Shown piece by piece: positions 1 to 8,584 of a stretch of DNA of 64,000 nucleotides. Each line of letters opens with the position of its first letter. The stretch's first letter is position 1. The position numbers and the translations under genes are program-made. Source of the DNA: Paraburkholderia phenazinium (GTDB lineage Bacteria > Pseudomonadota > Gammaproteobacteria > Burkholderiales > Burkholderiaceae); the NCBI RefSeq assembly GCF_900100735.1, contig NZ_FNCJ01000011.1:62001-126000 (forward strand), in the 5' to 3' direction. A model generated the notes under the pieces. The model did not search any database. It worked only from the letters and a program-made list of their open reading frames with translations, and was not told the DNA's origin.

Positions 1-1137
1 ATTGAAATCGTCGGCGGCAGCATGTTCGGGTCGCTCGCGCTCGTTGCCGACGGGCTGCACATGTCCACACATGCCGGTGCGATGCTGATTGCAGCGCTCG
101 CGTACACATACGCGCGCAAGCACGCCACCGACTCCCGCTTCGTGTTCGGTACTGGCAAACTGGGCGACCTTGCAGGGTTCACGAGTGCCATAGTGTTGGC
201 GATGATTGCCGTGCTGATTGGCTACGAAGCAGTGGCGCGATTTCTGTCACCCGTACCGATTCATTTCGGCGAAGCGATTCCCATCGCGGTGGTCGGCTTG
301 CTGGTCAACCTGGCAAGCATGTGGCTGCTGAGCGGCGACCATCACGGACATAGCCACGGGCATGGTCATGGCGACCCCGCTCACGAAGACGAGGTGCAGA
401 AGATTTTTGCGCCGTCCGGCGTGTTTGCCGTCTCCATCTTCGAGGATGGTGTGCCGCCCGTGTTCCGGATTACGCCAGCAACGGCGAACTCGCGACTGGA
501 CTCGTCGGCGGTGTCCGTGAGGACGGTACGGCCTGACGGGACGCAACAGGTATTCGCTTTCGCGGACCGTGGTGGCTATCTGGAATCGAAGGAAGACATT
601 CCTGAACCACACGCCTTCAGGGCCATCGTGCGGATGGTGGACGGCGAGCACGAGGTCGTATTCGAAGAGCACGAGCACGGCCACGACGCTCATGATGCGG
701 CTACCCGGGACCACAACATCCGGTCGGCCTACATCCACGTGATGGCTGATGCGGCCGTCTCTGTGCTGGCCATTATCGGCCTGGTGCTGGCGCGCACGTT
801 TGGCTGGCTCTGGATGGACCCGTTGGCGGGTATCATCGGAGCGCTGGTGATTGCAAACTGGTCGTACGGGTTGGTGCGCGACACCGGTGCAATCCTGCTC
901 GACATGAGTCCCGACCGGCGCATGGCGGAGAACGTGCGGCACGCTATCGAGGACGGTGGCGACAGGGTCGTCGACCTGCATGTATGGCGGGTGGGTCCTG
1001 GTCACATGAGCGCGGTGGTGTCGGTCGCGACGACTGAGTCACAACGAGACTCGCGCTTTTATCACGCGGTGCTCGAGCGCTTCAAGGGGCTGTCTCATGT
1101 CACCGTCGAGGTGCAGCCGTCGCATGCGGCGGCCTGA
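1..1137 (+). CDS. dmeF: CDF-family Co(II)/Ni(II) efflux transporter, DmeF type (5' partial)
   Basis: The reading frame is open from base 1, so the N-terminus lies outside the window. Cation diffusion facilitators are inner-membrane proton antiporters exporting divalent metals. The motif LVADGLHMSTH is the metal-site helix II, and AYIHVMADAAVSVLAI is the matching helix V with its HxxxD pair. Between them lies a His-rich stretch (HGHSHGHGHG) followed by about 95 residues of soluble sequence and a second His-rich patch (EHEHGHDAHD). The cytoplasmic C-terminal domain contains VDLHVWRVGPGHMSAVV. This arrangement matches DmeF (cobalt/nickel) better than CzcD (zinc). The long domain between the His patches is unusual for the family. 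A MFS gene follows 14 bases downstream, so the two are probably cotranscribed. The family is certain; the metal is inferred. Confidence 0.9.
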   Translation: MEIVGGSMFGSLALVADGLHMSTHAGAMLIAALAYTYARKHATDSRFVFGTGKLGDLAGFTSAIVLAMIAVLIGYEAVARFLSPVPIHFGEAIPIAVVGLLVNLASMWLLSGDHHGHSHGHGHGDPAHEDEVQKIFAPSGVFAVSIFEDGVPPVFRITPATANSRLDSSAVSVRTVRPDGTQQVFAFADRGGYLESKEDIPEPHAFRAIVRMVDGEHEVVFEEHEHGHDAHDAATRDHNIRSAYIHVMADAAVSVLAIIGLVLARTFGWLWMDPLAGIIGALVIANWSYGLVRDTGAILLDMSPDRRMAENVRHAIEDGGDRVVDLHVWRVGPGHMSAVVSVATTESQRDSRFYHAVLERFKGLSHVTVEVQPSHAAA

Positions 1138-1151
1138 GGAGTTTGGATTCC

Positions 1152-2357
1152 ATGCAGACTGGACAGCGAGTCAGTGTTCTACGGCAAATTCCCAGCAGCG
1201 TGTGGGTGCTCGGCTGTGTCAGTCTGTTCATGGATATTTCATCCGAAATCGTCCATAGCCTGTTGCCCATGTTCCTTATGGCCGCTCTCGGAGCCAGCGC
1301 GACCACGATTGGTGTCATCGAAGGTATTGCCGAGGCGATAGCTCCTATCGTGAAGGTGTTTTCCGGAACGCTCAGCGACTATCTGGGAAATCGCAAATGG
1401 CTTGCCGTTGCAGGGTACGGACTGGGCGCGCTAAGCAAACCGTTTTTTGCTATGGCGCCGAGCATAGGTATCGTGGTAACCGCGCGCATCATGGACCGGG
1501 TGGGCAAAGGTATCAGAGGCGCGCCGCGCGATGCGCTTGTAGCTGATGTCACGCCGCCACATCTGCGAGGCGCTGCATTCGGGCTTCGCCAGTCACTGGA
1601 CACCATCGGCGCATTCCTCGGGCCGCTGCTGGCCGTTGTCATCATGCTGATGTGGGCCGATAATTTCCGCCTCGCCTTCTGGCTTGCTGTCATTCCTGGC
1701 CTGCTCGCGGTCGCCCTGCTGACGTTTGGCATCGATGAGCCTGCGCGGGAGCCGGGCGCAAAGCGGGTTAATCCGATTCGCTGGGACAGCATCAGGCAAC
1801 TCAGCACGAGCTACCGGTGGGTGGTTGTGGTGGGGGGGGTATTTGCGCTGGCGCGGTTCAGTGAGGCATTTCTCGTGTTGCGGGCCATGGGAAGTGGAGT
1901 GCCGATTGCGCTGGTCCCGCTCGTGATGGTCGCGATGAACGTCGTGTATGCGCTGTCGGCCTATCCGTTCGGGAAATTCGCCGACACGATGAGCCACACA
2001 AGATTGCTAGTCGCGGGCCTCGTCATATTGATTGCATCGGATGTGGTGCTCGCGCAAGGCACGCACTGGAGCGTTGTCCTCGTGGGTGTGGCGTTGTGGG
2101 GGCTGCATATGGGGATGACGCAGGGGCTGCTGGCCACGATGGTCGCTCACACCGCGCCTGCGCAACTGCGCGGCACCGCGTTTGGCTTCTTCAATCTGCT
2201 CAGCGGAGTCGTTACGCTTGTGTCCAGCGTTATCGCGGGCTCCCTGTGGGACCGCCTGGGTGCAGCCGCCACGTTCTATGCGGGAGCAGGTTTCTGCGTT
2301 TTGACCATCGCGTTGCTCTTGTTCGGGCGGACGCCTGATTCTGCTGAAAGTCGCTGA
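1152..2357 (+). CDS. MFS transporter
   Basis: A major facilitator superfamily permease of about 400 residues with twelve hydrophobic segments. The loop 2-3 signature is present (GTLSDYLGNRKWLAVAGYG), as are an arginine-rich loop (DRVGKGIRGAPRDALVADV) and the second-half signature FGKFADTMSHTRLLV. ATG 1152 is preferred over TTG 1143 because AGGAG at 1138-1142 sits nine bases upstream of the ATG. It follows dmeF closely and probably shares its transcript. Related MFS proteins are common beside metal and oxyanion resistance genes, but nothing in the sequence fixes a substrate. Confidence 0.85.
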   Translation: MQTGQRVSVLRQIPSSVWVLGCVSLFMDISSEIVHSLLPMFLMAALGASATTIGVIEGIAEAIAPIVKVFSGTLSDYLGNRKWLAVAGYGLGALSKPFFAMAPSIGIVVTARIMDRVGKGIRGAPRDALVADVTPPHLRGAAFGLRQSLDTIGAFLGPLLAVVIMLMWADNFRLAFWLAVIPGLLAVALLTFGIDEPAREPGAKRVNPIRWDSIRQLSTSYRWVVVVGGVFALARFSEAFLVLRAMGSGVPIALVPLVMVAMNVVYALSAYPFGKFADTMSHTRLLVAGLVILIASDVVLAQGTHWSVVLVGVALWGLHMGMTQGLLATMVAHTAPAQLRGTAFGFFNLLSGVVTLVSSVIAGSLWDRLGAAATFYAGAGFCVLTIALLLFGRTPDSAESR

Positions 2358-2634
2358 ACCAGCGTACTTTCATGAGGGGCGAAAGGTGCCTGTGCGCGTT
2401 TGTCCCGGCTTCGCGGACGTTATCGTGGCTGGAGGATTGCCGAGACAGCTGCCGCACCAGCACAACGTGGTGGGCAGCACTGTCGCTGACAATCAGCGAG
2501 CGAAGTCTCCGGCGTGCCGGCGTGAGTGAAGAAAGTCCAGTTACCGTACGAATTGGTAACGCCGGGCGCGTTTTCCGGGAGCAAACCACCCACGCCATGT
2601 CGGCGGACTGGCAATCTGGCGAGGAGCCAATTGA

Positions 2635-3180
2635 ATGAGCAATGTCCGCGTAAGTCTGCTTCGCCTGGGCCTGACGTTTGTCCTCTATGCGAATCTGACC
2701 TTTGGTGGCGGCAGCGCCACTGTGGCAACAATTCGCAGAGCAATTGTTGACCGGAACAGATGGCTGCCAGAAGAGGATTTTTCCCACGTATTCGCGATTG
2801 CACGTCTGACACCCGGAACAAACCTGCTGGCGTTTTGCTGCGGCATTGGTTGGCTTCTGAGAGGCTGGTGGGGGGCTGTCATTACCCTGTTGGCAGCCTC
2901 TATCCCATGCGCGGTCATTACGGCTACCGTGATGGCAACCATTGACGTACTCGCGCGCAATGCCCTTTTCACGGCCGGACTGAGAGGAGCAATGGCAACT
3001 GCAGTCGGCGTGACGGCCGTGACCTGCTGGACCATTGTGAAACCGAACGTCAGTCGAGCGACGCAATGGCGAGTCCTCGCTGTTGCAGCAGCTGCGCTCG
3101 TTGCCCAGGCGGCAATTCCGCCGTTTTATGTCCTGCTCGCAGCGGGCGCCGTGGGTTTCCTCTTTCCGAGAAAGACATGA
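2635..3180 (+). CDS. Short-chain chromate transporter (CHR family), first half
   Basis: This is one half of a split ChrA-type permease. It is 181 residues long with about six hydrophobic segments, against roughly 400 for the fused two-domain ChrA. The N-terminal CHR motif is seen as FGGGSATVATIRR, followed by the conserved LTPGTNLLAFCCGIGW segment. ATG 2635 has GAGGAG nine bases upstream. The next gene starts inside its stop codon (ATGA overlap), as expected for the two subunits of a short-chain CHR pair. Known CHR proteins export chromate. The specificity of short-chain pairs is less certain, so chromate is inferred from the family and the resistance-gene context. Confidence 0.82.
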   Translation: MSNVRVSLLRLGLTFVLYANLTFGGGSATVATIRRAIVDRNRWLPEEDFSHVFAIARLTPGTNLLAFCCGIGWLLRGWWGAVITLLAASIPCAVITATVMATIDVLARNALFTAGLRGAMATAVGVTAVTCWTIVKPNVSRATQWRVLAVAAAALVAQAAIPPFYVLLAAGAVGFLFPRKT

Positions 3181-3710
3181 ACGCTTTCATACTTTTTCTC
3201 GTCCTGCTCAAGGCCACAGTAACGAGCTTCGCAGGGCTAGCGTCGATTTCAGTCGTTCGCGATGAACTGGTCGTGCATCGCCATGTATTGACGGACGAGC
3301 AGCTCAACGAGGCCGTTGTGGTGACGCGAAGCACACCGGGCCCAGTGGGACTGTACGTGGTTGCGGTCGGATATCAGGCTGCAGGTACTCCAGGGGCGGT
3401 CGCTGGATGGGCGGCGATGACTGCGCCTGCACTGGCCATCCTTCCCTTGCTCCTGCTGTTTCGACGATATTTGCGACACCCTCGGGTGCACTCCGCGCTT
3501 CAATGCATCGTCATTGCGAGCGCGGCTCTGCTCCTTGCAACCGTCTATCCATTCGCGAAAAGCGCGGTAACGGGTCCGGTCAGTGCAATCGCGGCGCTGA
3601 TTACTCTTCCATTGATGGTTCGATTCAAGGTAGACCCGGCATTGATAATTCTAGGCACAGTTCTCGTCGGGATGTCGATGTACGCGCTCAACCTGACGGC
3701 GTACCTTTAG
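3177..3710 (+). CDS. Short-chain chromate transporter (CHR family), second half
   Basis: The second half of the split CHR permease has about 177 residues and is mostly hydrophobic. It carries the matching motifs SFAGLASISVVRDELV and a proline/glycine segment TRSTPGPVGLYVVAVGY, the counterpart of the first half's LTPGTNL motif. The start is the ATG overlapping the upstream TGA (ATGA), which implies translational coupling and fixed stoichiometry. An in-frame extension back to 3066 would run through the first gene and is not needed. The gene converges with acr3 on the other strand. Confidence 0.82.
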   Translation: MNAFILFLVLLKATVTSFAGLASISVVRDELVVHRHVLTDEQLNEAVVVTRSTPGPVGLYVVAVGYQAAGTPGAVAGWAAMTAPALAILPLLLLFRRYLRHPRVHSALQCIVIASAALLLATVYPFAKSAVTGPVSAIAALITLPLMVRFKVDPALIILGTVLVGMSMYALNLTAYL

Positions 3711-3772
3711 CTTGGGACTTTGGGTCGCCGACAAAGCCGCGCTCCAGGGCGATGGCTGTCGGCTGACCTCCG

Positions 3773-4846
3773 TCAAGACTCGCGTTGATACCAGCGTCGG
3801 GACGAATTGACCACCTTGACGACGACCAGCATGACCGGCACCTCGATGAGCACGCCGACCACCGTTGCCAGAGCTGCGCCGGACTTCAGGCCGAACAGAC
3901 TAATCGCCGTCGCCACGGCCAGTTCGAAGAAGTTGGACGCTCCGATAAGGCACGATGGTGCAGCAACGTCATGCGGAACGCCGAGTTGGCGATTCGCCAG
4001 GTACGCGAGCGAGGCGTTGATAACCACCTGAATCAGGATGGGCACCGCCAACAGCAAAATGACCAGCGGCTGCGCGATGATTTGCTCGCCCTGGAATGCG
4101 AACAGAAGCACCAACGTCAACAGAAGTGCTGAGATGGAGAACGGACCAATTTTCGCCAGCGCGCGCTGGAAATGCTGCTCGCCCTTGCGCAAAAGAATCC
4201 TGCGAAGGACCTGGGCGATGATGACCGGGATGACGATATAGAGTAACACTGACGTCAGCAGCGTATCCCAAGGCACGGTGATGTTCGAGATACCAAGCAG
4301 CAAACCCACGACCGGGGCAAACGCGAAAACCATAATCAGGTCATTCAGCGCGACCTGCGACAGCGTGAAGTACGGGTCACCTTTCGTCAGCTGACTCCAC
4401 ACGAAGACCATCGCTGTGCAAGGCGCAGCAGCGAGCAGGATGAGGCCCGCAACATAGCTGTCCAACTGGTCGGCCGGCAGCAGCGACGCAAAGGCATGCC
4501 GCACGAAGACCCATGCCAGAAAAGCCATGGTGAACGGCTTGACCGCCCAGTTGATGACAAGCGTCACGCCGATGCCCTTTACCTGGCTGCGCACCTTGCC
4601 GAGCGATGCGAAGTCGATGCGCAACAGCATCGGGATAATCATGACCCAGATGAGCACGCCCACCGGCAGGTTGACGTGCGCGACCTCAAGCGTCGATACG
4701 ATGTGTACCGCGCCGGGCAGTAGCTTGCCAAGAACAATACCAGCCACGATGCACAGCGCGACCCAGACCGACAGATACCGTTCGAAGAAGCCAATGCTAC
4801 CGGGTTCGCGCCGCGCGGCTTTCGCGACTGTCTGACTGCCCGCCAT
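3773..4846 (-). CDS. acr3: Arsenite efflux permease, Acr3 type
   Basis: Acr3 is a ten-helix inner-membrane permease of the BART superfamily that extrudes arsenite. The 357-residue length is typical. The key cysteine lies in LAAAPCTAMVFVWS and the essential glutamate in GVLIEVPVMLVVV. NDLIMVFAFAPVVGLLLG and SCLIGASNFFELAVA are also family-conserved. It starts two bases after the arsC stop, so arsC-acr3 form a two-gene operon transcribed away from pstS. ArsC reduces arsenate to the arsenite that this pump removes. Some annotations call this gene arsB, but it is not related to the NhaD-like ArsB. Confidence 0.95.
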   Translation of the reverse strand: MAGSQTVAKAARREPGSIGFFERYLSVWVALCIVAGIVLGKLLPGAVHIVSTLEVAHVNLPVGVLIWVMIIPMLLRIDFASLGKVRSQVKGIGVTLVINWAVKPFTMAFLAWVFVRHAFASLLPADQLDSYVAGLILLAAAPCTAMVFVWSQLTKGDPYFTLSQVALNDLIMVFAFAPVVGLLLGISNITVPWDTLLTSVLLYIVIPVIIAQVLRRILLRKGEQHFQRALAKIGPFSISALLLTLVLLFAFQGEQIIAQPLVILLLAVPILIQVVINASLAYLANRQLGVPHDVAAPSCLIGASNFFELAVATAISLFGLKSGAALATVVGVLIEVPVMLVVVKVVNSSRRWYQRES

Positions 4847-4848
4847 GC

Positions 4849-5364
4849 TTACTCTCCCTTCTCACGCAACGAAGTGCCGATGCTCTGCATTTCATGCTGG
4901 ACCGCCATACGGTCGAGTTTCTCGAACGGCAGGTTCGTGAAGAGCTCGATGCGTTTCTTCATCTGCACATACGCATGCAGGAACGCCTTGCGCCTGTCAT
5001 CGTCCGAGCCTTCTGCCTTCGACGGGTCAGGTACGCCCCAGTGTGCTTTTGCCGGGTGACCAGGCCAAATCGGGCAGACTTCGCCCGCTGCGTCGTCACA
5101 CACCGTAAAGATGAAATCCATCTTCGGTGCGCCATCTTCCGCAAATTCGTCCCAGCTCTTGCTGCGTAACCCTTCCGCCGGAATTCCCTGCGAACGCAGG
5201 AGGTCCAGTGCAAAAGGATTAGGAGCCGTGCCTGGGTGGCTGCCTGCGCTATGGCCGACGAAGCGGTCGCCAGCGAGCTGATTGAGCGCTGCTTCTGCAA
5301 GGATAGAGCGCGCGGAATTGTGCGTACAGAGGAACAGGACGTTGTATTTGCGATGTTCGGTCAC
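4849..5364 (-). CDS. arsC: Arsenate reductase, low-molecular-weight phosphatase fold
   Basis: Reduces arsenate to arsenite in the cytoplasm. The PTP-loop motif CTHNSARS begins at Cys13 (C-x5-R), where arsenate binds covalently. Two further cysteines, Cys89 and Cys97 in FTVCDDAAGEVCP, are placed like the resolving pair of thioredoxin-coupled ArsC. The loop aspartate is in HWGVPDPS. The 171-residue length is somewhat longer than the roughly 130 of Gram-positive ArsC because of a C-terminal helix. It is the first gene of the arsC-acr3 operon. Its promoter contains an ArsR-type dyad and faces the pst operon. Confidence 0.95.
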   Translation of the reverse strand: MTEHRKYNVLFLCTHNSARSILAEAALNQLAGDRFVGHSAGSHPGTAPNPFALDLLRSQGIPAEGLRSKSWDEFAEDGAPKMDFIFTVCDDAAGEVCPIWPGHPAKAHWGVPDPSKAEGSDDDRRKAFLHAYVQMKKRIELFTNLPFEKLDRMAVQHEMQSIGTSLREKGE

Positions 5365-5407
5365 GAGGTTCTCCAGCCTGTTTCAGGCAGTGGCGTGTTA
5401 TATCTAC

Positions 5408-5442
5408 ATCTCCAATATAATGGAAATGTCACTGTACGGCAA
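5408..5442 (-). promoter_or_regulatory. arsC-acr3 promoter with ArsR-type dyad
   Basis: On the minus strand there is a -35 TTGCCG (5442-5437), a 17-base spacer and a -10 TATATT (5419-5414). The -10 lies inside a dyad, ATCTCC-N8-GGAAAT (5408-5427). The same TCC-N8-GGA arrangement, again with a -10-like A/T-rich spacer, occurs at the two ars promoters near 14.2 kb. Repression by an ArsR of this island is the natural inference. No arsR adjoins arsC, so the regulator would act from the other ars cluster. Confidence 0.6.
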
Positions 5443-5488
5443 GTTGCCTCGGTCGCATGATGCCTCAGTAGCCGCGCGGCAATTCGTT

Positions 5489-5545
5489 CGTCACATAAAT
5501 TTCACAAACGTGCACCCTTGTCACCTGAATGTCACGAACTATACT
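5489..5545 (+). promoter_or_regulatory. Tandem Pho-box-like sites and -10 of the pst operon
   Basis: Two sites resemble the PhoB consensus of GTCAC/CTGTCAT-type direct repeats separated by A/T-rich spacers. They are CGTCACATAAATTTCACA (5489-5506) and TGTCACCTGAATGTCACG (5519-5536). TATACT at 5540-5545 is a good -10 candidate, although it sits closer to the second site than in classical Pho promoters. This suggests phosphate-starvation control of pstS, either by the chromosomal PhoB or by the PhoB-like protein encoded at the operon's end. Confidence 0.6.
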
Positions 5546-5612
5546 TAGCATCCCGACAGTCGTAACGTATCTAGTTTTATGGAAATGATGCTTACCTACG
5601 AGGATGACCAAG

Positions 5613-6632
5613 ATGAACAAGCGGTTCGTGCAACGTCTGGCGGGTGCTCTGGTGGCGGCAACCTTCGCGGTCGCCGCCCAGGCAGTGGAAATCACCGGCG
5701 CGGGTTCCACTTTCGTGTACCCCATTCTCTCGAAGTGGTCTTCGGACTACAACCAGACTTCGGGTACCAAGGTCAATTACCAGTCCATTGGTTCAGGCGG
5801 CGGTATCGCGCAAATCAAGGCTGCGACGGTCGACTTCGGCGCAACGGACATGCCGATGTCAATCGAAGACCTGAAGGCCAAGGAAATGGGGCAGTTTCCT
5901 TCTGTCATCGGCGGCGTCGTTCCAGTGGTGAATATCGAAGGCGTTACGCCGGGCAAGCTTCGCTTCACTGGGCCCATTCTCGCGGACATCTACCTGGGCA
6001 AAATCAGGAAGTGGAGTGACCCCGCCATCGCGCAGGTAAACCCGGGGCTGAAGCTCCCGGACGCAATCATAACGGTGGTGCACCGGTCCGATGGTTCGGG
6101 TACGACGTTCAACTGGGTCAACTACCTCTCGAAGGTCAGCCCGGACTGGAAGAGCAAGGTCGGTGAAGGTACGTCAGTCGCGTGGCCCACAGGTGTCGGC
6201 GGCAAAGGTAACGAAGGCGTCGCAGCCTACGTGAACCGCCTGAAGAATTCCATCGGCTACGTCGAGTACGCCTACGTGCTGCAGAACAAGATGACGTACG
6301 GCTCCGTGCAGAACAGGGCGGGCAACTTCGTTGAGCCGAATGCGAAATCTTTTCAGGCAGCGGCGGCGACCGCCGACTGGTCCAAGGCGCAGGACTTCGA
6401 CCTGGTGATGACCGACGCCGCAGGGCCGGATGCCTATCCGGTCACCGCAACGACATTCATCGTGATGTACAAGCAGCCGAAGAACGCCGCGCAGTCGAAG
6501 GCGACCATCGACTTCTTCCGCTGGGCGCTCGAGAAGGGCCAGCAGCAGGCACAGTCTCTTGACTACGTTCCGTTGCCGGAGCCGCTCGTCAAGCAAATCG
6601 AGACGTACTGGTCGACCAACTTCAAGTTCTGA
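5613..6632 (+). CDS. pstS: Phosphate ABC transporter substrate-binding protein PstS
   Basis: Periplasmic high-affinity phosphate receptor. It has a Sec signal peptide of about 24 residues (RLAGALVAATFAVAAQA, then VEITGAGSTF). Phosphate-contact segments are present: GAGSTFVYPILSKW, SGGGIAQIKAATVDFGATD and RSDGSGTTFNWVNYLS. The aspartate of FGATDMP is a known anion ligand in PstS. ATG 5613 is chosen over ATG 5604 because GAGGA at 5600-5604 is correctly spaced only for the former. It heads pstSCAB-phoU-phoB. Because it lies beside arsC-acr3, it may be a variant that discriminates phosphate from arsenate; that is inference. Confidence 0.95.
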   Translation: MNKRFVQRLAGALVAATFAVAAQAVEITGAGSTFVYPILSKWSSDYNQTSGTKVNYQSIGSGGGIAQIKAATVDFGATDMPMSIEDLKAKEMGQFPSVIGGVVPVVNIEGVTPGKLRFTGPILADIYLGKIRKWSDPAIAQVNPGLKLPDAIITVVHRSDGSGTTFNWVNYLSKVSPDWKSKVGEGTSVAWPTGVGGKGNEGVAAYVNRLKNSIGYVEYAYVLQNKMTYGSVQNRAGNFVEPNAKSFQAAAATADWSKAQDFDLVMTDAAGPDAYPVTATTFIVMYKQPKNAAQSKATIDFFRWALEKGQQQAQSLDYVPLPEPLVKQIETYWSTNFKF

Positions 6633-6692
6633 CGGTCCCGCAACCCAAGGTGGCGGAGCCGATAGCGCTCGCCACCCGTAGAGGAAATGCTG

Positions 6693-7724
6693 ATGCCTAC
6701 TACTGCAGAAGAGTTGGCCAAAGGGTTGCCGGGGGAACGCCGCAAAGGCACCATCCTCGGAACCGAACTGACGTTCAGGGCCCGAAAGCGCTGGCTAGCC
6801 GACTCGGCGGCGGACCGCATGTTCTGGTTTGCGGCTTTTAGCGCAGCGATATTCGTCCTGGTCCTCCTATCTGGCGTCGCGTTCTCGATGCTGTGGGGTG
6901 GACGGCTCGCATTCCAGACGTTCGGCTGGCATTTTCTCGTCAGCACCGATTGGGATGCGGTCGCTCACAAATTCGGCGCTCTGATTCCAATCTACGGCAC
7001 GCTGGTGAGTTCATTCCTGGCGCTGCTCATCGCGGTCCCCATCAGCTTCGGCATTGCAATGTTTCTCACGGAAATTGCACCGCGCTGGATGAAGGGACCT
7101 GTCAGCACGGCAATCGAACTGCTCGCTGCGATTCCCAGCATCATCTATGGCATGTGGGGCCTGTTCGTGTTCGCACCGGTGCTCGCCGACCACGTGGAGC
7201 CCTGGCTCATCAACACGCTCGGCAATGCCTGGCTGATTGGTCCGCTATTCTCCGGTGCACCCATCGGGCTTGGCATGCTGCCCGCCGGCCTGATTCTCGG
7301 CATCATGATTATCCCGTTCATCACCGCGGTGATGCGCGACGTCTTCTCCGCGACCCCACAGATGCTCAAAGAATCTGCTTTTGCGCTCGGGGCAACCCGG
7401 TGGGAAGTGATTCGGAAAGTGGTTCTTCCGTACACGCGCTCAGCAGTTATCGGAGCCATTTTCCTGGGCCTCGGACGCGCGTTGGGAGAAACCATGGCGG
7501 TGACCTTCGTGCTGGGCAACGCCCACGACCTGAGCGTTTCGCTGCTGGACCCCAGCAACTCCATCGCGGCGACCCTCGCCAACGAGTTCACCGAAGCCGA
7601 TTCGCCCATCTACCTGTCGTCGCTCATCGCACTGGGCTTTGTCCTTTTCGTTGTCACCTTTGTCGTTCTCGGACTCGCGAAGCTGTTACTGCTGCGCCTG
7701 AACCGCATGGAGGGAGCGAAATGA
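6693..7724 (+). CDS. pstC: Phosphate ABC transporter permease PstC
   Basis: Inner-membrane permease subunit that pairs with PstA. About six hydrophobic helices follow a cytoplasmic N-terminal arm of about 45 residues. The ABC-permease EAA loop is visible as KESAFALGATRWEVIRKVVL, followed by GLGRALGETMAVTFVLGN. ATG 6693 is preferred to ATG 6687 because GAGGA at 6681-6685 needs the later start. Its stop overlaps the pstA start, showing coupling. The length of about 343 residues is normal. Confidence 0.95.
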   Translation: MPTTAEELAKGLPGERRKGTILGTELTFRARKRWLADSAADRMFWFAAFSAAIFVLVLLSGVAFSMLWGGRLAFQTFGWHFLVSTDWDAVAHKFGALIPIYGTLVSSFLALLIAVPISFGIAMFLTEIAPRWMKGPVSTAIELLAAIPSIIYGMWGLFVFAPVLADHVEPWLINTLGNAWLIGPLFSGAPIGLGMLPAGLILGIMIIPFITAVMRDVFSATPQMLKESAFALGATRWEVIRKVVLPYTRSAVIGAIFLGLGRALGETMAVTFVLGNAHDLSVSLLDPSNSIAATLANEFTEADSPIYLSSLIALGFVLFVVTFVVLGLAKLLLLRLNRMEGAK

Positions 7725-8584
7725 TGGACACGACCTTCGACATGGCTAAGTTCCGCCGTCGGCGGATAACAAACAACGTTGTCTTCGTCCTGTCGGTCCT
7801 CTCGACGCTATTTGGTCTGTTCTGGCTGTTCTGGATTCTGGCGACTACCGTGATTAACGGCATCGCTGCACTCGGCCCGAGTCTCTTCACGCAGATGACA
7901 CCGCCACCAGGGCAGCAGGGGGGCCTTCTCAACGCGCTTTACGGCAGCTTTCTTATGATTGGTATCGCGTCGCTCATCGGCGTACCGCTCGGACTGATGG
8001 CAGGAATCTATCTGGCAGAGTACGCACGACGCACGCGTCTTGGCGCAATCGTCCGCTTCGTCAACGACATCCTTCTGAGCGCGCCGTCGATTGTCATTGG
8101 CCTGTTCACATACGAACTCATCGTGCGGCAGGTCGGCCACTTCTCCGGGTGGGCTGGCGCTGTGGCGTTGGCCATTATCATGCTGCCCGTCGTTATCCGC
8201 ACCACGGATGAAATGCTGCAGCTCATTCCGGACAGCATGCGGGAAGCCGCGTTGTCCCTCGGCATCCCACGCTGGAAAATCAGTTATCGCATCCTGTTGA
8301 AGGCTGCCAGCGCCGGCATCGTGACAGGCGCATTGCTCGCGGTGGCGCGCATCAGCGGAGAAACTGCGCCGCTGCTCTTCACGGCGCTAAATAACCAGTA
8401 CTGGTCGACAACACCCAACGGGCCGCTCGCCAACATCCCGGTTGTCATCTTCCAGTACGCGATGAGCCCCTACGACGCGTGGCACTCGCTGGCATGGGCC
8501 GGCGCGTTCCTGATGACGGTTTTCGTCCTGGCTCTGGCCATCCTGTCCCGCACCTTCTTCAATCGCGCTCATGCCTCCCGTTAA
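7721..8584 (+). CDS. pstA: Phosphate ABC transporter permease PstA
   Basis: Second membrane subunit of the phosphate importer, about 287 residues. Family marks are the EAA loop REAALSLGIPRWKISYRIL, the segment RISGETAPLLFTALNN, and a first helix NNVVFVLSVLSTLFGLFWLF. ATG 7721 overlaps the pstC stop (ATGA); a second ATG at 7724 is equally possible. The reading frame is open far upstream, but that stretch lies over pstC in another frame and is not protein. The gene overlaps pstB by 14 bases. Confidence 0.94.
   Translation: MMDTTFDMAKFRRRRITNNVVFVLSVLSTLFGLFWLFWILATTVINGIAALGPSLFTQMTPPPGQQGGLLNALYGSFLMIGIASLIGVPLGLMAGIYLAEYARRTRLGAIVRFVNDILLSAPSIVIGLFTYELIVRQVGHFSGWAGAVALAIIMLPVVIRTTDEMLQLIPDSMREAALSLGIPRWKISYRILLKAASAGIVTGALLAVARISGETAPLLFTALNNQYWSTTPNGPLANIPVVIFQYAMSPYDAWHSLAWAGAFLMTVFVLALAILSRTFFNRAHASR

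Noticed and set aside
2358..2634. 88-codon frame before the chromate transporter
   Set aside because: Composition is not protein-like; it lies between genes and no ChrB-type sequence could be recognised.
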